Notes under the pieces: model-generated
Databases searched by the model: none
Told to the model about the DNA's origin: nothing
The model's input: only the letters and a program-made list of their open reading frames with translations
Program-made: the position numbers and the translations under genes
Shown here: in pieces, positions 52,586 through 60,467 of the stretch
Layout of the letters: each line of letters starts with the position of its first letter
How positions within the stretch are numbered: position 1 is the stretch's first letter
Source: Tsukamurella paurometabola
GTDB lineage: Bacteria; Actinomycetota; Actinomycetes; Mycobacteriales; Mycobacteriaceae
Length of the DNA: 64,000 nucleotides
NCBI RefSeq assembly: GCF_900631615.1
Contig: NZ_LR131273.1
Span: 1,798,001-1,862,000 of the forward strand
Direction of reading: 5' to 3'

Positions 52586-53134
52586 ATGGAGGCACCCGAA
52601 CTGCTGGCCCGGCTGGGCGGGCCCGAAGGCATCGTCGCTATCGACGGGCCGTCCGGGGCCGGCAAGTCCACGTACGCGCAACACCTCGTCGGCGATCTCC
52701 GGGCCGACGGTGCTCGCGTCGCCCTGGTCCGCACGGACCACTACGCCACCTGGGACGATCCGGTCTCGTGGTGGCCGCGTCTCGTCGCCGAGGTGGTCGA
52801 TCCCCTGGTACGCGGGCGCGACGCCTTCTACCGCCCCCTGGTCTGGCGCGACGGCGTGCCGACCCCGGGGGAGGAGCTGCGCGTCCCGCGGGCCTCGCTC
52901 ATCGTGATCGAGGGCGTCTCCAGCGCACGCCGCTCGTTCTTCGACCGTCTATCCCTGGGGCTCTGGCTCGACGGTGGCACCGCGGAGCAGCGGCTCGAGC
53001 GGGCCGTCGCCCGCGACGGTGAGGAATCGCGGGCCGAGCTCGTGCGGTGGCAGGAGTTCGAGCGCGGGTGGTTCGCGGTCGACGGTACGCGCGAGCGCTG
53101 CACCGTCGTCGAACCCCGGGGCGTCGACGCCTAG
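52586..53134 (+). CDS. Uridine-kinase-like P-loop protein
   Basis: Small P-loop NTPase of 182 residues, with Walker A GPSGAGKST near the start, TDHYATWDDPVSWWPRL (the DxxY-type substrate region of uridine kinase-like enzymes) and LIVIEGVSSARRSFFDRLSLGLWLD for the second half. Substrate unknown; AAA_18/uridine kinase family annotations are likely. It starts 3 bases after recR and is probably part of that transcript. A hairpin follows the stop. Confidence 0.8.
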   Translation: MEAPELLARLGGPEGIVAIDGPSGAGKSTYAQHLVGDLRADGARVALVRTDHYATWDDPVSWWPRLVAEVVDPLVRGRDAFYRPLVWRDGVPTPGEELRVPRASLIVIEGVSSARRSFFDRLSLGLWLDGGTAEQRLERAVARDGEESRAELVRWQEFERGWFAVDGTRERCTVVEPRGVDA

Positions 53135-53141
53135 AACCCGT

Positions 53142-53159
53142 CGGTGCCGTGTGGCACCG
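53142..53159 (+). terminator. Short hairpin after the kinase-like gene
   Basis: CGGTGCC-gtgt-GGCACCG, a perfect 7-bp stem 8 bases after the stop codon, before the DinB gene at 53167. No T-run; termination or mRNA processing are both possible. Confidence 0.35.
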
Positions 53160-53166
53160 TCGGAGC

Positions 53167-53763
53167 ATGGACGCGCGGACCGGCGAGGACGGCATGAAGG
53201 CCGACCTCCAGCACTACCTGGATCAGGCGCGTGACGCGCTGCTGTGGAAACTCGAGGGCCTCCGCGAGTACGACCTGCGGCGCCCGCTCACGCCCACGGG
53301 CACCAACCTCCTCGGTCTGGTCAAACACTGCGCGATGGTGGACTCCGGCTACCTCGGTGGCTGCTTCGGCATGCCGTTCACCCATCCGTACCTCCCGGAT
53401 CCGGAGGCGCCCGACTACGCCCCGGACGACGACCTGTGGGTACGCGCCGACGAGCCGACCGCAGCGATCGTCGACCTGTTCACCCGGTCCCGCGCGCACG
53501 CCACGGCGACCCTCGCCGGACTCCCGCTCACGGCGACGGGCTCCGTGCCGTGGTGGGGCGAGCGTGGCAGGTCGGTCACCCTGCACCGGCTGGCGATGCA
53601 CACCTTCTACGACCTCGACCGGCACGCAGGCCAGGCCGACATCCTCCGCGAGGCGATCGACGGTGCCGCGGGGTTGCAGGCCGGCAACAGCAACCTCCCC
53701 GACGGCGTCGATCGGACCGCGCACCGCGCGAAGGTCGAGGCCGCCGCTCGCGCCGCGGAATAG
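53167..53763 (+). CDS. DinB family protein (DUF664-like)
   Basis: Four-helix bundle protein of 198 residues with putative metal histidines: LLGLVKHCAMVDSGYLG, then LHRLAMHTFYDLDRHAGQADILREAIDG near the end. This is the DUF664 form found widely in actinobacteria; activity (thiol transferase or hydrolase) unknown. I take the ATG at 53167; the ATG at 53194 (MKADLQHYL) is an alternative closer to the usual family start. It is distantly related to the DinB protein at 17581 but the two are not recent copies. Confidence 0.83.
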   Translation: MDARTGEDGMKADLQHYLDQARDALLWKLEGLREYDLRRPLTPTGTNLLGLVKHCAMVDSGYLGGCFGMPFTHPYLPDPEAPDYAPDDDLWVRADEPTAAIVDLFTRSRAHATATLAGLPLTATGSVPWWGERGRSVTLHRLAMHTFYDLDRHAGQADILREAIDGAAGLQAGNSNLPDGVDRTAHRAKVEAAARAAE

Positions 53764-53766
53764 GAT
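53761..53766 (+). promoter_or_regulatory. -10 element for leaderless start at 53773
   Basis: TAGGAT (overlapping the previous stop codon) ends 6 bases before the ATG of the SRPBCC gene. Confidence 0.4.
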
Positions 53767-53772
53767 CGAGCC

Positions 53773-54261
53773 ATGCGCCTGCGCGACCATCCGACCATCG
53801 AGGTCTCCCGGAGACTCGCCTGTCCGCCCGAGGTGGCGTGGCGTCTCGTCACCGACATCACGCTCCCCACGCGGGCGGCGGGGGAATTGCAGCGCGTCGA
53901 ATGGCTCGACGGCGCGACGGGCGTTGCGGTGGGTGCGCGGTTCCGCGGCCACAACGCGGATCCGGAGATCGGCGAGTGGTTCACCGAGCCCGAGATCACG
54001 GAGGTCGAGGACGGCCGGCGGTGGGTCTGGCGGGTCGGCCCCGCCGAGGATCCTCTGGCCACCTGGGGGTTCGAGGTCGAACCCGCCGAGGGCGGCTCGC
54101 TGGTCCGGCAGTGGGCGCGCGCGGGAACGGGAACGTCGTCGCTCAGCGAGTACATCGTGCAGCACCCGGAACAGGAGGCGCGGATCATCGACTTCCGCCT
54201 CGGCCTCTGGCGCGATTACATGGCGGCCAACCTCGACCTCATCGCCCGCGAGGCGGGCTGA
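53773..54261 (+). CDS. SRPBCC family protein (polyketide cyclase-like)
   Basis: Helix-grip protein of 162 residues: begins HPTIEVSRRLACPPEVAWRLVTDI, has a central strand set with GVAVGARFRGHNADPEIGEWF, and ends in a helix with IIDFRLGLWRDYMAANLDLI. It is expected to bind a hydrophobic ligand; no catalytic residues can be named. The start is in a leaderless context. It is followed 1 base after its stop by the ogt gene, so the two are co-transcribed. Confidence 0.83.
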   Translation: MRLRDHPTIEVSRRLACPPEVAWRLVTDITLPTRAAGELQRVEWLDGATGVAVGARFRGHNADPEIGEWFTEPEITEVEDGRRWVWRVGPAEDPLATWGFEVEPAEGGSLVRQWARAGTGTSSLSEYIVQHPEQEARIIDFRLGLWRDYMAANLDLIAREAG

Positions 54262-54262
54262 C

Positions 54263-54787
54263 GTGACCGTCGGGTACGCCCTGTTCGAGACCGCCGTCGG
54301 GCGGTGCGGGATCGCCTGGGGCGCCGACGGTGCCGTCGCCGCGGTCCAACTGCCGGAGGCCACCGATGCGGAGACCGCCGAACGCGTGGCGGGCGGTGCG
54401 CAGGTCGCCGAGCCGCCGGCGGGTGTCGCAGGAGTGGTCGCCGCGATCCAGGCGCTGGTCGACGGAACGAACCTCGACGACGATCTCGCCTGGGTGCCGC
54501 TGGACATGCAGGGACTCACCGACTTCCAGCGCGCCGTCTACGACGTCGCGCGCCGGATCCCGCCCGGCTCCACTCGAACCTACGGCGAGATCGCCACGGA
54601 GTTGGGCCTTCCCGGCTCCGCCCGCGCCGTCGGTCGGGCGTTGGGCGAGAACCCCTTCCCTCCCGTCGTGCCCTGCCACCGCGTCACCGCGGCGAACGGC
54701 CGCACCGGCGGCTTCTCCGCCGGCGGCGGTGTGGAGACCAAGATGCGCCTCCTCGCGACGGAGCAGGCGGTTCTGGGGCTCTGGTGA
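54263..54787 (+). CDS. ogt: Methylated-DNA-protein cysteine methyltransferase
   Basis: Suicide repair protein that removes alkyl groups from O6-guanine; 174 residues. Active-site motif PVVPCHRV with acceptor Cys138, preceded by the RTYGEIATELGLPGSARAVGRAL winged-helix region with the arginine finger. The N-terminal domain is of the short Ogt kind without an AdaA domain. GTG start at 54263, one base after the SRPBCC stop. Convergent with vapC with no spacer (54787/54788). Confidence 0.93.
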   Translation: MTVGYALFETAVGRCGIAWGADGAVAAVQLPEATDAETAERVAGGAQVAEPPAGVAGVVAAIQALVDGTNLDDDLAWVPLDMQGLTDFQRAVYDVARRIPPGSTRTYGEIATELGLPGSARAVGRALGENPFPPVVPCHRVTAANGRTGGFSAGGGVETKMRLLATEQAVLGLW

Positions 54788-55195
54788 CTACGCCGCGCCC
54801 GGTGACACGACCGGCAGCCCTTCCGCTCGTGCGGCATCGAGCAGTCGCTTGTCGTAGCTGACGAACGCACTGACCAGCTCGCGGATGCTCACGGCCGACG
54901 CCAGATGAATCGCGTCGAGCGATCGCAGACTCGGTGGTCCGATGTGTTCGGCTCCGGCAACGATCTCCTCAGTCACTGAGGCGCCGTTGATCCAGTTCGC
55001 GACATATCTGGCGTGGTCGAAAATCTCGTCGTCGTCGCGGCGCGCAGCCGTGCGCATCAGCTCGATGCGGCCGACGTCGCTGGTCGTCAACGTTTCGTGC
55101 GCTTCGGCCTGCTCTGCAACCCAGACCGTGAGCGCGTCCGATTCCTGCTCGGCGATGATGAGTTTGGTCAACGCCGAGGTGTCCATGTAGATCAT
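54788..55195 (-). CDS. vapC: VapC-type PIN-domain ribonuclease toxin
   Basis: Toxin of a type II system; 135 residues with the PIN acidic residues in MIYMDTSAL (Asp5), DVGRIELMR (Glu45), SLDAIHLASA and a final Asp in VSYDKRLLDAA. VapC proteins cut specific tRNAs or rRNA. It is encoded after its antitoxin with a 4-base overlap (ATGA). The target is unknown. Intact and full length. Confidence 0.9.
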   Translation of the reverse strand: MIYMDTSALTKLIIAEQESDALTVWVAEQAEAHETLTTSDVGRIELMRTAARRDDDEIFDHARYVANWINGASVTEEIVAGAEHIGPPSLRSLDAIHLASAVSIRELVSAFVSYDKRLLDAARAEGLPVVSPGAA

Positions 55196-55473
55196 TCTTC
55201 CCGCATCTCCAGCAGGATCTGAGTCAATGACTTTTCACCAGGCTTCAGTGGCCTCCGCATCGCGACGAGCTTCTCGAGATCGAACGGGTGCTTGGCGGGC
55301 TTGATCTTGCCCGCCGCGACCAACTCGCGGAACTGACGTTCCTTCTCGTTGACCGGGACCAGCCGGGCGACGAGCCTTCCATGGTTGGTCACCTCGATCT
55401 CCTCGCCCGCCTCCACGCGGGCGAGGTACTTCGACGCGTGTTGCCGCAGCTCCCGGACCCCGATCTGCTCCAT
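55192..55473 (-). CDS. vapB: Phd/YefM-type antitoxin (VapB role)
   Basis: Antitoxin of 93 residues. The N-terminal Phd/YefM DNA-binding fold (IGVRELRQHASKYLARVEAGEEIEVTNHGRLVARLVP in parts) is followed by a charged C-terminal toxin-binding tail (KPAKHPFDLEKLVAMRRPLKPGE). I chose the ATG at 55473 rather than 55506, because the latter would place the start beyond the palindromic operator at 55484-55502. It overlaps vapC by 4 bases; the pair autoregulates through that palindrome in all likelihood. Confidence 0.88.
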   Translation of the reverse strand: MEQIGVRELRQHASKYLARVEAGEEIEVTNHGRLVARLVPVNEKERQFRELVAAGKIKPAKHPFDLEKLVAMRRPLKPGEKSLTQILLEMREE

Positions 55474-55483
55474 GCGATCGACG

Positions 55484-55502
55484 GTAGCACTTGATGTGCT
55501 AC
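55484..55502. promoter_or_regulatory. GTAGCAC-TTGAT-GTGCTAC operator of vapBC
   Basis: A perfect inverted repeat with 7-bp arms starts 10 bases upstream of the antitoxin ATG, the normal place for the toxin-antitoxin autoregulatory operator. Confidence 0.7.
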
Positions 55503-55834
55503 TCATGCCGCGCCGTTCTTATCGCGATGGGCCCGACGCCGGAGTCGGGTTGGCTGCCTCGATACGCACTTCGGGCTGCTCGACCGGGATGCGGTTACGC
55601 CGTGGCGTCGGTGCTCCGCGATTCCGCTTCTTCCGCGCGTCCCGCGGTTGTTTGCTGTGCCTACTGCGGGTGACGGAGGCATGCGTCCTGCGTATGGCCT
55701 GCGCATGGCCTGCGTTCCGCAAGTGCCCGCTGAACTGGGCGAACGAAGCCATGCGTCGCACGCATGGCTCCGCGCGGAGAGACACCGCTCCGCGGGCCGG
55801 GCCGACCGCGTGCACCCGGACAGCCCCGGCGGTC
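55503..55834. other. Gene-free 332-base stretch with nested inverted repeats
   Basis: I see no gene here. It holds GCCATGCGT-CGC-ACGCATGGC (55748-55768, perfect 9-bp arms) directly followed by the palindrome CTCCGCGCGGAG (55768-55779). A short tandem motif, GCGTATGGCCT/GCGCATGGCCT, lies near 55690-55715. It is downstream of gatD on the minus strand, so the hairpins may end the murT-gatD transcript. GC content is near the window average but short frames lack coding character. Confidence 0.5.
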
Positions 55835-56572
55835 CTACTTCCGCAGGCGCTCGCGCCGCAACAGCTCGACGTCCGGCAGGTCCAGCGGCTCGAGCGAGCG
55901 CCCGGTCGCGCGGGCGAGGAGGTAGTCGGCCAACTCCGGGTTCCGGGCGAGCGCGGGGCCGTGCATGTACGTGCCGAGCACGCTGCCCTGGACGACACCG
56001 TCGACCGCGGCACCCGCGCCGTTGCCGGTGCCCCGGACCACGCGCTGCAGCGGCGCGGCGTCCGGGCCGAGAGCCGAACCGCCGCGGTGGTTCTCGAATC
56101 CGGTGAGCGGCTGGGTGAGCCCGTCGATCAGCGGCACGCCCTCGATCTCGCCGATCGAGCGGGTCGCCTGAGGGGTGGTGGTGAGGTCGAACAGCGAGAT
56201 GCCGTCCACGCGCTCGCCCTCGGAGGTCTCGTACCAGTGGCCGAGCACCTGGATCGCGGCGCAGATCGCCAGCACGGGAGCGCCGCGACCGGCGGCCTCC
56301 TGCATGCCCGGGTACTGGGTGAGGTGCCGGGTCGCGAGGCGCTGCGCGTAGTCCTCCGCGCCGCCCAGGGTGTAGATGTCGCAGGTCGCGGGCACCGGAT
56401 CGGCCAGCGTGATCGGCAGGACCTCGGCGTCGATGCCCCGGAGCCGCGCGCGCTGGCGCAGCACGAGGGCGTTGCCGCCGTCGCCGTAGGTGCCCATCAC
56501 GTCGGGCAGCACGAGCCCGATGACCAGGGTCGATTCGGTGATCCGGGCCTCGGATCCGGAGAAGTCGATCAC
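55835..56572 (-). CDS. gatD: Lipid II isoglutaminyl synthase, glutaminase subunit
   Basis: Type I glutamine amidotransferase of 245 residues that supplies ammonia to MurT for amidation of the D-Glu residue of lipid II. The nucleophile is in LAICAAIQVLG (Cys104) and the catalytic His in TYMHGPALARNPELADYLL. The GTG start at 56572 overlaps the murT stop by 4 bases (GTGA), the usual coupled murT-gatD operon (Rv3712-Rv3713). Complete and normal in length; the CobB/CobQ-like subfamily is evident from VLPDVMGTYGDGGNALVL. Confidence 0.93.
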   Translation of the reverse strand: MIDFSGSEARITESTLVIGLVLPDVMGTYGDGGNALVLRQRARLRGIDAEVLPITLADPVPATCDIYTLGGAEDYAQRLATRHLTQYPGMQEAAGRGAPVLAICAAIQVLGHWYETSEGERVDGISLFDLTTTPQATRSIGEIEGVPLIDGLTQPLTGFENHRGGSALGPDAAPLQRVVRGTGNGAGAAVDGVVQGSVLGTYMHGPALARNPELADYLLARATGRSLEPLDLPDVELLRRERLRK

Positions 56573-57816
56573 TGCGCCGCACCTCGCTTCGACAGGGCCG
56601 TGTTGAGGTCGCGGAACGCGGTGTAGTTCGCGAGCACCTCCACCCGTCCGGGCGGGCACGAGGCGATCGCGGCCACCGGGTCGGCCACCAGGGAGTGCTC
56701 GGCGCCGGCGTAGGTCAGGCGCACCGCCAGGTCGGCGCCGCGCTCGCCCGACGCCACGACCTTGCCGTTCTCGAACCGCTCGAACTGCACGTCCCACAGC
56801 CAGGAGAGGTCCTCGCCGTCGGGGACCTGCCCGTTCACGGCGATGACCAGACCCTCGGCAGTGCCGTCGATCATCGACATGGCCTCCTGCCAGCCGGCCG
56901 GATTCTTCGCGAGCAGCATCCGCACGGTGTGCTCGCCGACGGTGACGACTCCGTACCGTCCGGCGACCTCGCCGACGGTGCCGACCGCCTCGACCGCGGC
57001 GTGCGGATCGGCGCCCATCGCGACGGCCGCCGCCACGGCCTGCGCGGCGTTGCCGCGGTTGGCCCGGCCCGGCAGGCGCAGGGTGAGCGGCGCGACGAAG
57101 CCGTCGGGCCCGTGGATGTTCTCGTCGTCCACCCACCAGTCCGGCTCCGGGCGGGAGAAGTCGGTCCCCGTCGAATACCAGTGCGCGCCGTCGCGGACGA
57201 TGGGCTCGCCCGAGCGCGGGCACGATGTGGAGTCGCTGGTCCAGCCCGCGCCGGCGGCGACCCAGACGACGTTCTTCGCGTCGTAGGCAACCGAGGTCAC
57301 GAGCACGTCGTCGCAGTTCGCGACCACGGTGAGCTCTGGGTGCGCCTCGACGCCCGCGCGCAGGCGGCGCTCGATGGCGTTGATCTCGCCGACGCGGTCC
57401 AGCTGGTCCCGGGACAGGTTCAGCAGTACCAGGGCCTCGGCGTCCGTCGCGTCCAGGACGTGGGGGACGTGCAGCTCGTCGACCTCGAGCGCCGCGAGCG
57501 GGGCTTTCAGGTGCGCGGTGAGCGTGGCGACGATGCCGGCGTCCATGTTGGCCCCGTCGGCCTGCGTGGCGACCTCGCGGCCGAGCGTGCCGAGGGCGGC
57601 GGCGGTCATCCGGGTCGTGGTGGACTTGCCGTTGGTGCCGGTCACGACCACGGTGCGCTTGCCCGCGGCGAGCCGGGACATGAGGTTCGGCTCGATCTTG
57701 AGGGCCACGAGGCCGCCGATCATCGAGCCCTTGCCGCGCCCGGCGCGCTGCGACGCCCAGGCTGCGGATCGGGCGGCGAGCAGCGCCGCGCGGGCGCGGA
57801 GGGGGAGTCCGGGCAT
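56569..57816 (-). CDS. murT: Lipid II isoglutaminyl synthase, MurT subunit, zinc ribbon degenerate
   Basis: ATP-dependent Mur-ligase-like subunit of 415 residues that activates the D-Glu carboxyl of lipid II. P-loop GTNGKSTT (60-67), ANMDAG, LVLLNLSRDQLDRVGEI and the C-terminal DUF1727 domain (DLAVRLTYAG, VLANYTAF) are normal. The small zinc ribbon inserted in the middle domain of MurT proteins normally has CPxC ... CxxC. Here the residues are Cys199, Ser202, Ser215 and Thr218, so zinc cannot be held in the usual way. Start ATG 57816 with TGGAG upstream. Co-translated with gatD. Confidence 0.92.
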   Translation of the reverse strand: MPGLPLRARAALLAARSAAWASQRAGRGKGSMIGGLVALKIEPNLMSRLAAGKRTVVVTGTNGKSTTTRMTAAALGTLGREVATQADGANMDAGIVATLTAHLKAPLAALEVDELHVPHVLDATDAEALVLLNLSRDQLDRVGEINAIERRLRAGVEAHPELTVVANCDDVLVTSVAYDAKNVVWVAAGAGWTSDSTSCPRSGEPIVRDGAHWYSTGTDFSRPEPDWWVDDENIHGPDGFVAPLTLRLPGRANRGNAAQAVAAAVAMGADPHAAVEAVGTVGEVAGRYGVVTVGEHTVRMLLAKNPAGWQEAMSMIDGTAEGLVIAVNGQVPDGEDLSWLWDVQFERFENGKVVASGERGADLAVRLTYAGAEHSLVADPVAAIASCPPGRVEVLANYTAFRDLNTALSKRGAAQ

Positions 57817-57842
57817 GCGCTCCAGGATAGGCCACCACGCCC

Positions 57843-57848
57843 TACCCT
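57843..57848 (+). promoter_or_regulatory. -10 element for leaderless start at 57855
   Basis: TACCCT ends 6 bases before the ATG of the methyltransferase gene. Confidence 0.45.
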
Positions 57849-57854
57849 GGATTC

Positions 57855-58601
57855 ATGCCCGAACTCCATGAAGATCGGCGCCGCGCTCTCTCCTTCGGTG
57901 CGATCGCGCACGACTACGACCGGCTCCGGCCGCGCTACAGCGATGTCACGCTCGACGCGATCGCGGCCGGCGGCACCGCCCTCGACGTCGGTGCAGGGAC
58001 GGGCATCCTCGCCCGGCAGCTGCGGGACCGCGGGCTGGAGGTGCTCGCCGTGGAGCCCGACGGTGCGATGGCCGCCGTGGCGCGCGCCTCCGGCGTCCCC
58101 GCCGAGGTCGCCACCTTCGAGGAGTGGGAGGCGCGCGGCCGCACCTTCGACCTCGTGACCTTCGGTCAGTCGTGGCACTGGGTCGACGCCGACACGGCGG
58201 TCCCACGCCTCGCGGGCCTGCTCAACCCCGGCGGCCGCGTCGTGTTGCTCTGGAACAAGCTGCGGCCGACCACGCCGTCGAACGACGACCTGCGGGCCGC
58301 GAGCGATGACTACGTCAACGTCGAGGCTGCGGGCGCGGGCACCGCGCACGACCAGATGTACCGGATGGCCGAGCTGCGGGGCCGATTCGAGGCGGCCGGA
58401 TTCACGGTGAGCGAGCGGGAGGACTCCTGGACCGAGACGCAGGAGCGGGACCGGTGGCTGGACCTGGTCTTCACCTACTCGGGCCACTCAACCCTGCCGG
58501 ACGACCGCCGGGTCGCGCTGCGCGCCGCGCTCGCCGAGGTCATCGGCGACGGCGACGTCGAGCTCGCGGCCGGCACCACCGCCCTCATCGCCGAGCGGTA
58601 G
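57855..58601 (+). CDS. Class I SAM-dependent methyltransferase
   Basis: Methyltransferase_11-type enzyme of 248 residues, substrate unknown. SAM motif I ALDVGAGTGILARQL, acidic loop VLAVEPDGAM and GQSWHWVD (a signature of the YcgJ/trans-aconitate-like group: SWHWVDADTAVPRLAGLLNPGG, seen in part). The N-terminus RRRALSFGAIAHDYDRLRPRY is typical. Leaderless start. Its last 114 bases are overlapped antisense by the EamA gene. Confidence 0.88.
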   Translation: MPELHEDRRRALSFGAIAHDYDRLRPRYSDVTLDAIAAGGTALDVGAGTGILARQLRDRGLEVLAVEPDGAMAAVARASGVPAEVATFEEWEARGRTFDLVTFGQSWHWVDADTAVPRLAGLLNPGGRVVLLWNKLRPTTPSNDDLRAASDDYVNVEAAGAGTAHDQMYRMAELRGRFEAAGFTVSEREDSWTETQERDRWLDLVFTYSGHSTLPDDRRVALRAALAEVIGDGDVELAAGTTALIAER

Positions 58602-59483
58602 CGGCGTGGGCCTGCGCAGCATCCCCAGCAGGCAGCCGGTGATCACGATCGCCGCGCCCGCGAGCGCGAGCATCGTCGGGTGCTCGCCGAGCACCACCGC
58701 GCTCGCGGCGATCCCGACGACCGGCACCAGCAGCGTTGCGGGTGCGACCGTCGACGCGGGGTAGCGGGCCATCAACCCGCCCCACAGCCCGTATCCGACG
58801 ACGGTGCTGAGGATCGCGATGTACGCGACGCCGAGGAGCGCGAGGCGGCCGTCGGCACCGTCGAGGCTGTGGGCCAGGGCCTTCCAGCCCGTGGTGGGCC
58901 CCTCGAACGCGGCGCTGAGCGCCAGCATCGGCAGGGGCGGGATCACGGACATCCACAGGGTGAAGCGGAAGGGCTCCGACGGTGCCGCCAGCCGCTGCCC
59001 GATGTTGCCGAACGCCCAGCTGAGGCCGCCGAGCAGGGTGAGGATCACGCCGAGCACACCGACCCCGGCAGCGGCGTCCGCGCGGTCGGCGATGATCAGC
59101 CCCATGCCGACGACGGCGATGCCGATCCCCGCGACCTGCCGGACCGTGAGCTTCTCGTGCAGGAGGACGGCGCCGAGGAGCACGGTGAAGGGCGCCGAGG
59201 ACTGCAGGACCAGCGAGGCCAGGCCGGTGGGCATGCCGATGTGCATAGCCGTGAACAGCAGGCCGAACTGGAAGGTGCCCGAGCCGATGCCGTAGAGCAG
59301 CAGCCACTTCGCCGGCCCCTTCGGCGGGCGCACGAAGAGCAGCACCGGGATCGCCAGCACGAGGAACCGGAGTGCGCCCAGGAAGAGCGGCGGGAAGTAG
59401 TTGAGGCCGTAGCGGATGGCGAGGAAGTTCAGTCCCCAGAGCACGACGACGGTGAGGGCGACGAGGCGGTGGCGGGGGCTCAT
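58488..59483 (-). CDS. EamA/DMT family transporter
   Basis: Ten-helix drug/metabolite transporter of 331 residues. The two EamA repeats are visible: LTVVVLWGLNFLAIRYGL near the start and LGVILTLLGGLSWAFGNIGQRL in the middle. Solute unknown; amino acids or related metabolites are common. ATG at 59483 (GGAGG lies 2 bases before it); a GTG at 59492 would put GGGAAA upstream instead. The last 36 or so residues lie opposite the methyltransferase gene and are polar, unlike the family. Divergent LysR regulator shares its promoter region. Confidence 0.87.
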   Translation of the reverse strand: MSPRHRLVALTVVVLWGLNFLAIRYGLNYFPPLFLGALRFLVLAIPVLLFVRPPKGPAKWLLLYGIGSGTFQFGLLFTAMHIGMPTGLASLVLQSSAPFTVLLGAVLLHEKLTVRQVAGIGIAVVGMGLIIADRADAAAGVGVLGVILTLLGGLSWAFGNIGQRLAAPSEPFRFTLWMSVIPPLPMLALSAAFEGPTTGWKALAHSLDGADGRLALLGVAYIAILSTVVGYGLWGGLMARYPASTVAPATLLVPVVGIAASAVVLGEHPTMLALAGAAIVITGCLLGMLRRPTPLPLGDEGGGAGRELDVAVADDLGERGAQRDPAVVRQG

Positions 59484-59537
59484 GTCCTCCACTTTCCCGT
59501 GCCATGAACGGAAGGACAATCGAATACTTCTTGACCG

Positions 59538-59560
59538 TCCATGTAGCTTGACTACATGGA
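59538..59560. promoter_or_regulatory. TCCATGTAG-CTTGA-CTACATGGA operator over the LysR start
   Basis: A perfect inverted repeat with 9-bp arms that includes the start codon of the LysR gene (59556). TAGCTT within it (59544-59549) is a -10 box 6 bases before the ATG, so the gene is leaderless and autoregulated. A LysR T-N11-A type box is contained. Confidence 0.65.
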
Positions 59561-60446
59561 TGTGCACCGTCTCCGGATCCTGCGCGAGCTCGCCGACCGC
59601 GGGACGGTCGCGGCGACCGCCCGGGCGATGGACATGACGCCGTCGGCCGTGTCGCAGCAGCTCAAGGTGCTCGCGCGGGAAGCGGGCGTCGACCTGCTCG
59701 AGCCCGACGGGCGGCGGGTGCGCCTCACCGACGCCGGGCTGGCGCTGGTGGTGCGCGCGGAATCCGTCCTCGGCGAGTTGGACCGGGCCCGCGCGGAGAT
59801 GGACCGCTACCGGTCGACGCCGATCGGCGTGGTCAGGCTGACCCTGTTCCCCTCGGCGGCCGAACTGCTGTTGCCCGGCGTCCTGCGCCGCACCGCGGCG
59901 GCGGGTGTCCAGGTGGCCGCCGCCGACGCCGACCTGCCGGGCACCGAGCTGCCGGCGATGCTCGCGGACGCCGACGTCGTGGTCGCGCACCGCGACGAGC
60001 GCGCGGCGCCGCTGGGCGGCCCGCGCATCGCCTCCCGCGTGCTCATGCGCGAGCCGATCGACGTGGTGGTGCCCGTCGACCACCCGCTCGCCGACGCCGG
60101 CCGGGTCGCCGCATCGCAGCTTGCCGACCTGGACTGGATCAGCGTCCGCGACGGCTTCCCCGTCGACGACGTCCTCCGCTCTCTCGCGACGATCACCGGT
60201 GTGCAGCCGCGGGTCGTCCAGCGGATCAACGACTTCCACACGATCCAGGCGATGGTCGCGGCCGGCCTCGGGGTGGCGCTCGTCGCGCGCCACGCGGTGA
60301 CGCATCCCGGCGTGCGCAGCCTGGAGATCGTCGGCGTGCTCGCCGCCCGCATCCTCGAGGTGGCGACGCGGCCCGGGGCCGACCGCCGGCCCGCGATCGC
60401 CGCGGTGCTCCGCGCCCTCGACGAGGAGGTCGCCGCAGTGAGTTGA
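59556..60446 (+). CDS. LysR family transcriptional regulator
   Basis: Regulator of 296 residues with N-terminal HTH (LRILRELADRGTVAATARAMDMTPSAVSQQLKVLAREAG in parts, recognition helix SAVSQQLKVL) and the type 2 periplasmic-binding effector domain (VVRLTLFPSAAELLLPGVLRR; EPIDVVVPVDHPLADAG). It most likely controls the divergent EamA transporter at 59483 via the palindrome at 59538-59560, which overlaps its own start codon. The MFS gene follows 21 bases after its stop and may also belong to the regulon. Confidence 0.9.
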   Translation: MDVHRLRILRELADRGTVAATARAMDMTPSAVSQQLKVLAREAGVDLLEPDGRRVRLTDAGLALVVRAESVLGELDRARAEMDRYRSTPIGVVRLTLFPSAAELLLPGVLRRTAAAGVQVAAADADLPGTELPAMLADADVVVAHRDERAAPLGGPRIASRVLMREPIDVVVPVDHPLADAGRVAASQLADLDWISVRDGFPVDDVLRSLATITGVQPRVVQRINDFHTIQAMVAAGLGVALVARHAVTHPGVRSLEIVGVLAARILEVATRPGADRRPAIAAVLRALDEEVAAVS

Positions 60447-60467
60447 CGGTCGGCGCCGATTCATCCC

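Noticed and set aside
55491-55673. A 60-residue Cys/Arg-rich frame beside vapBC
   Set aside because: No ribosome site, overlaps the vapBC operator and lacks codon bias; chance frame.
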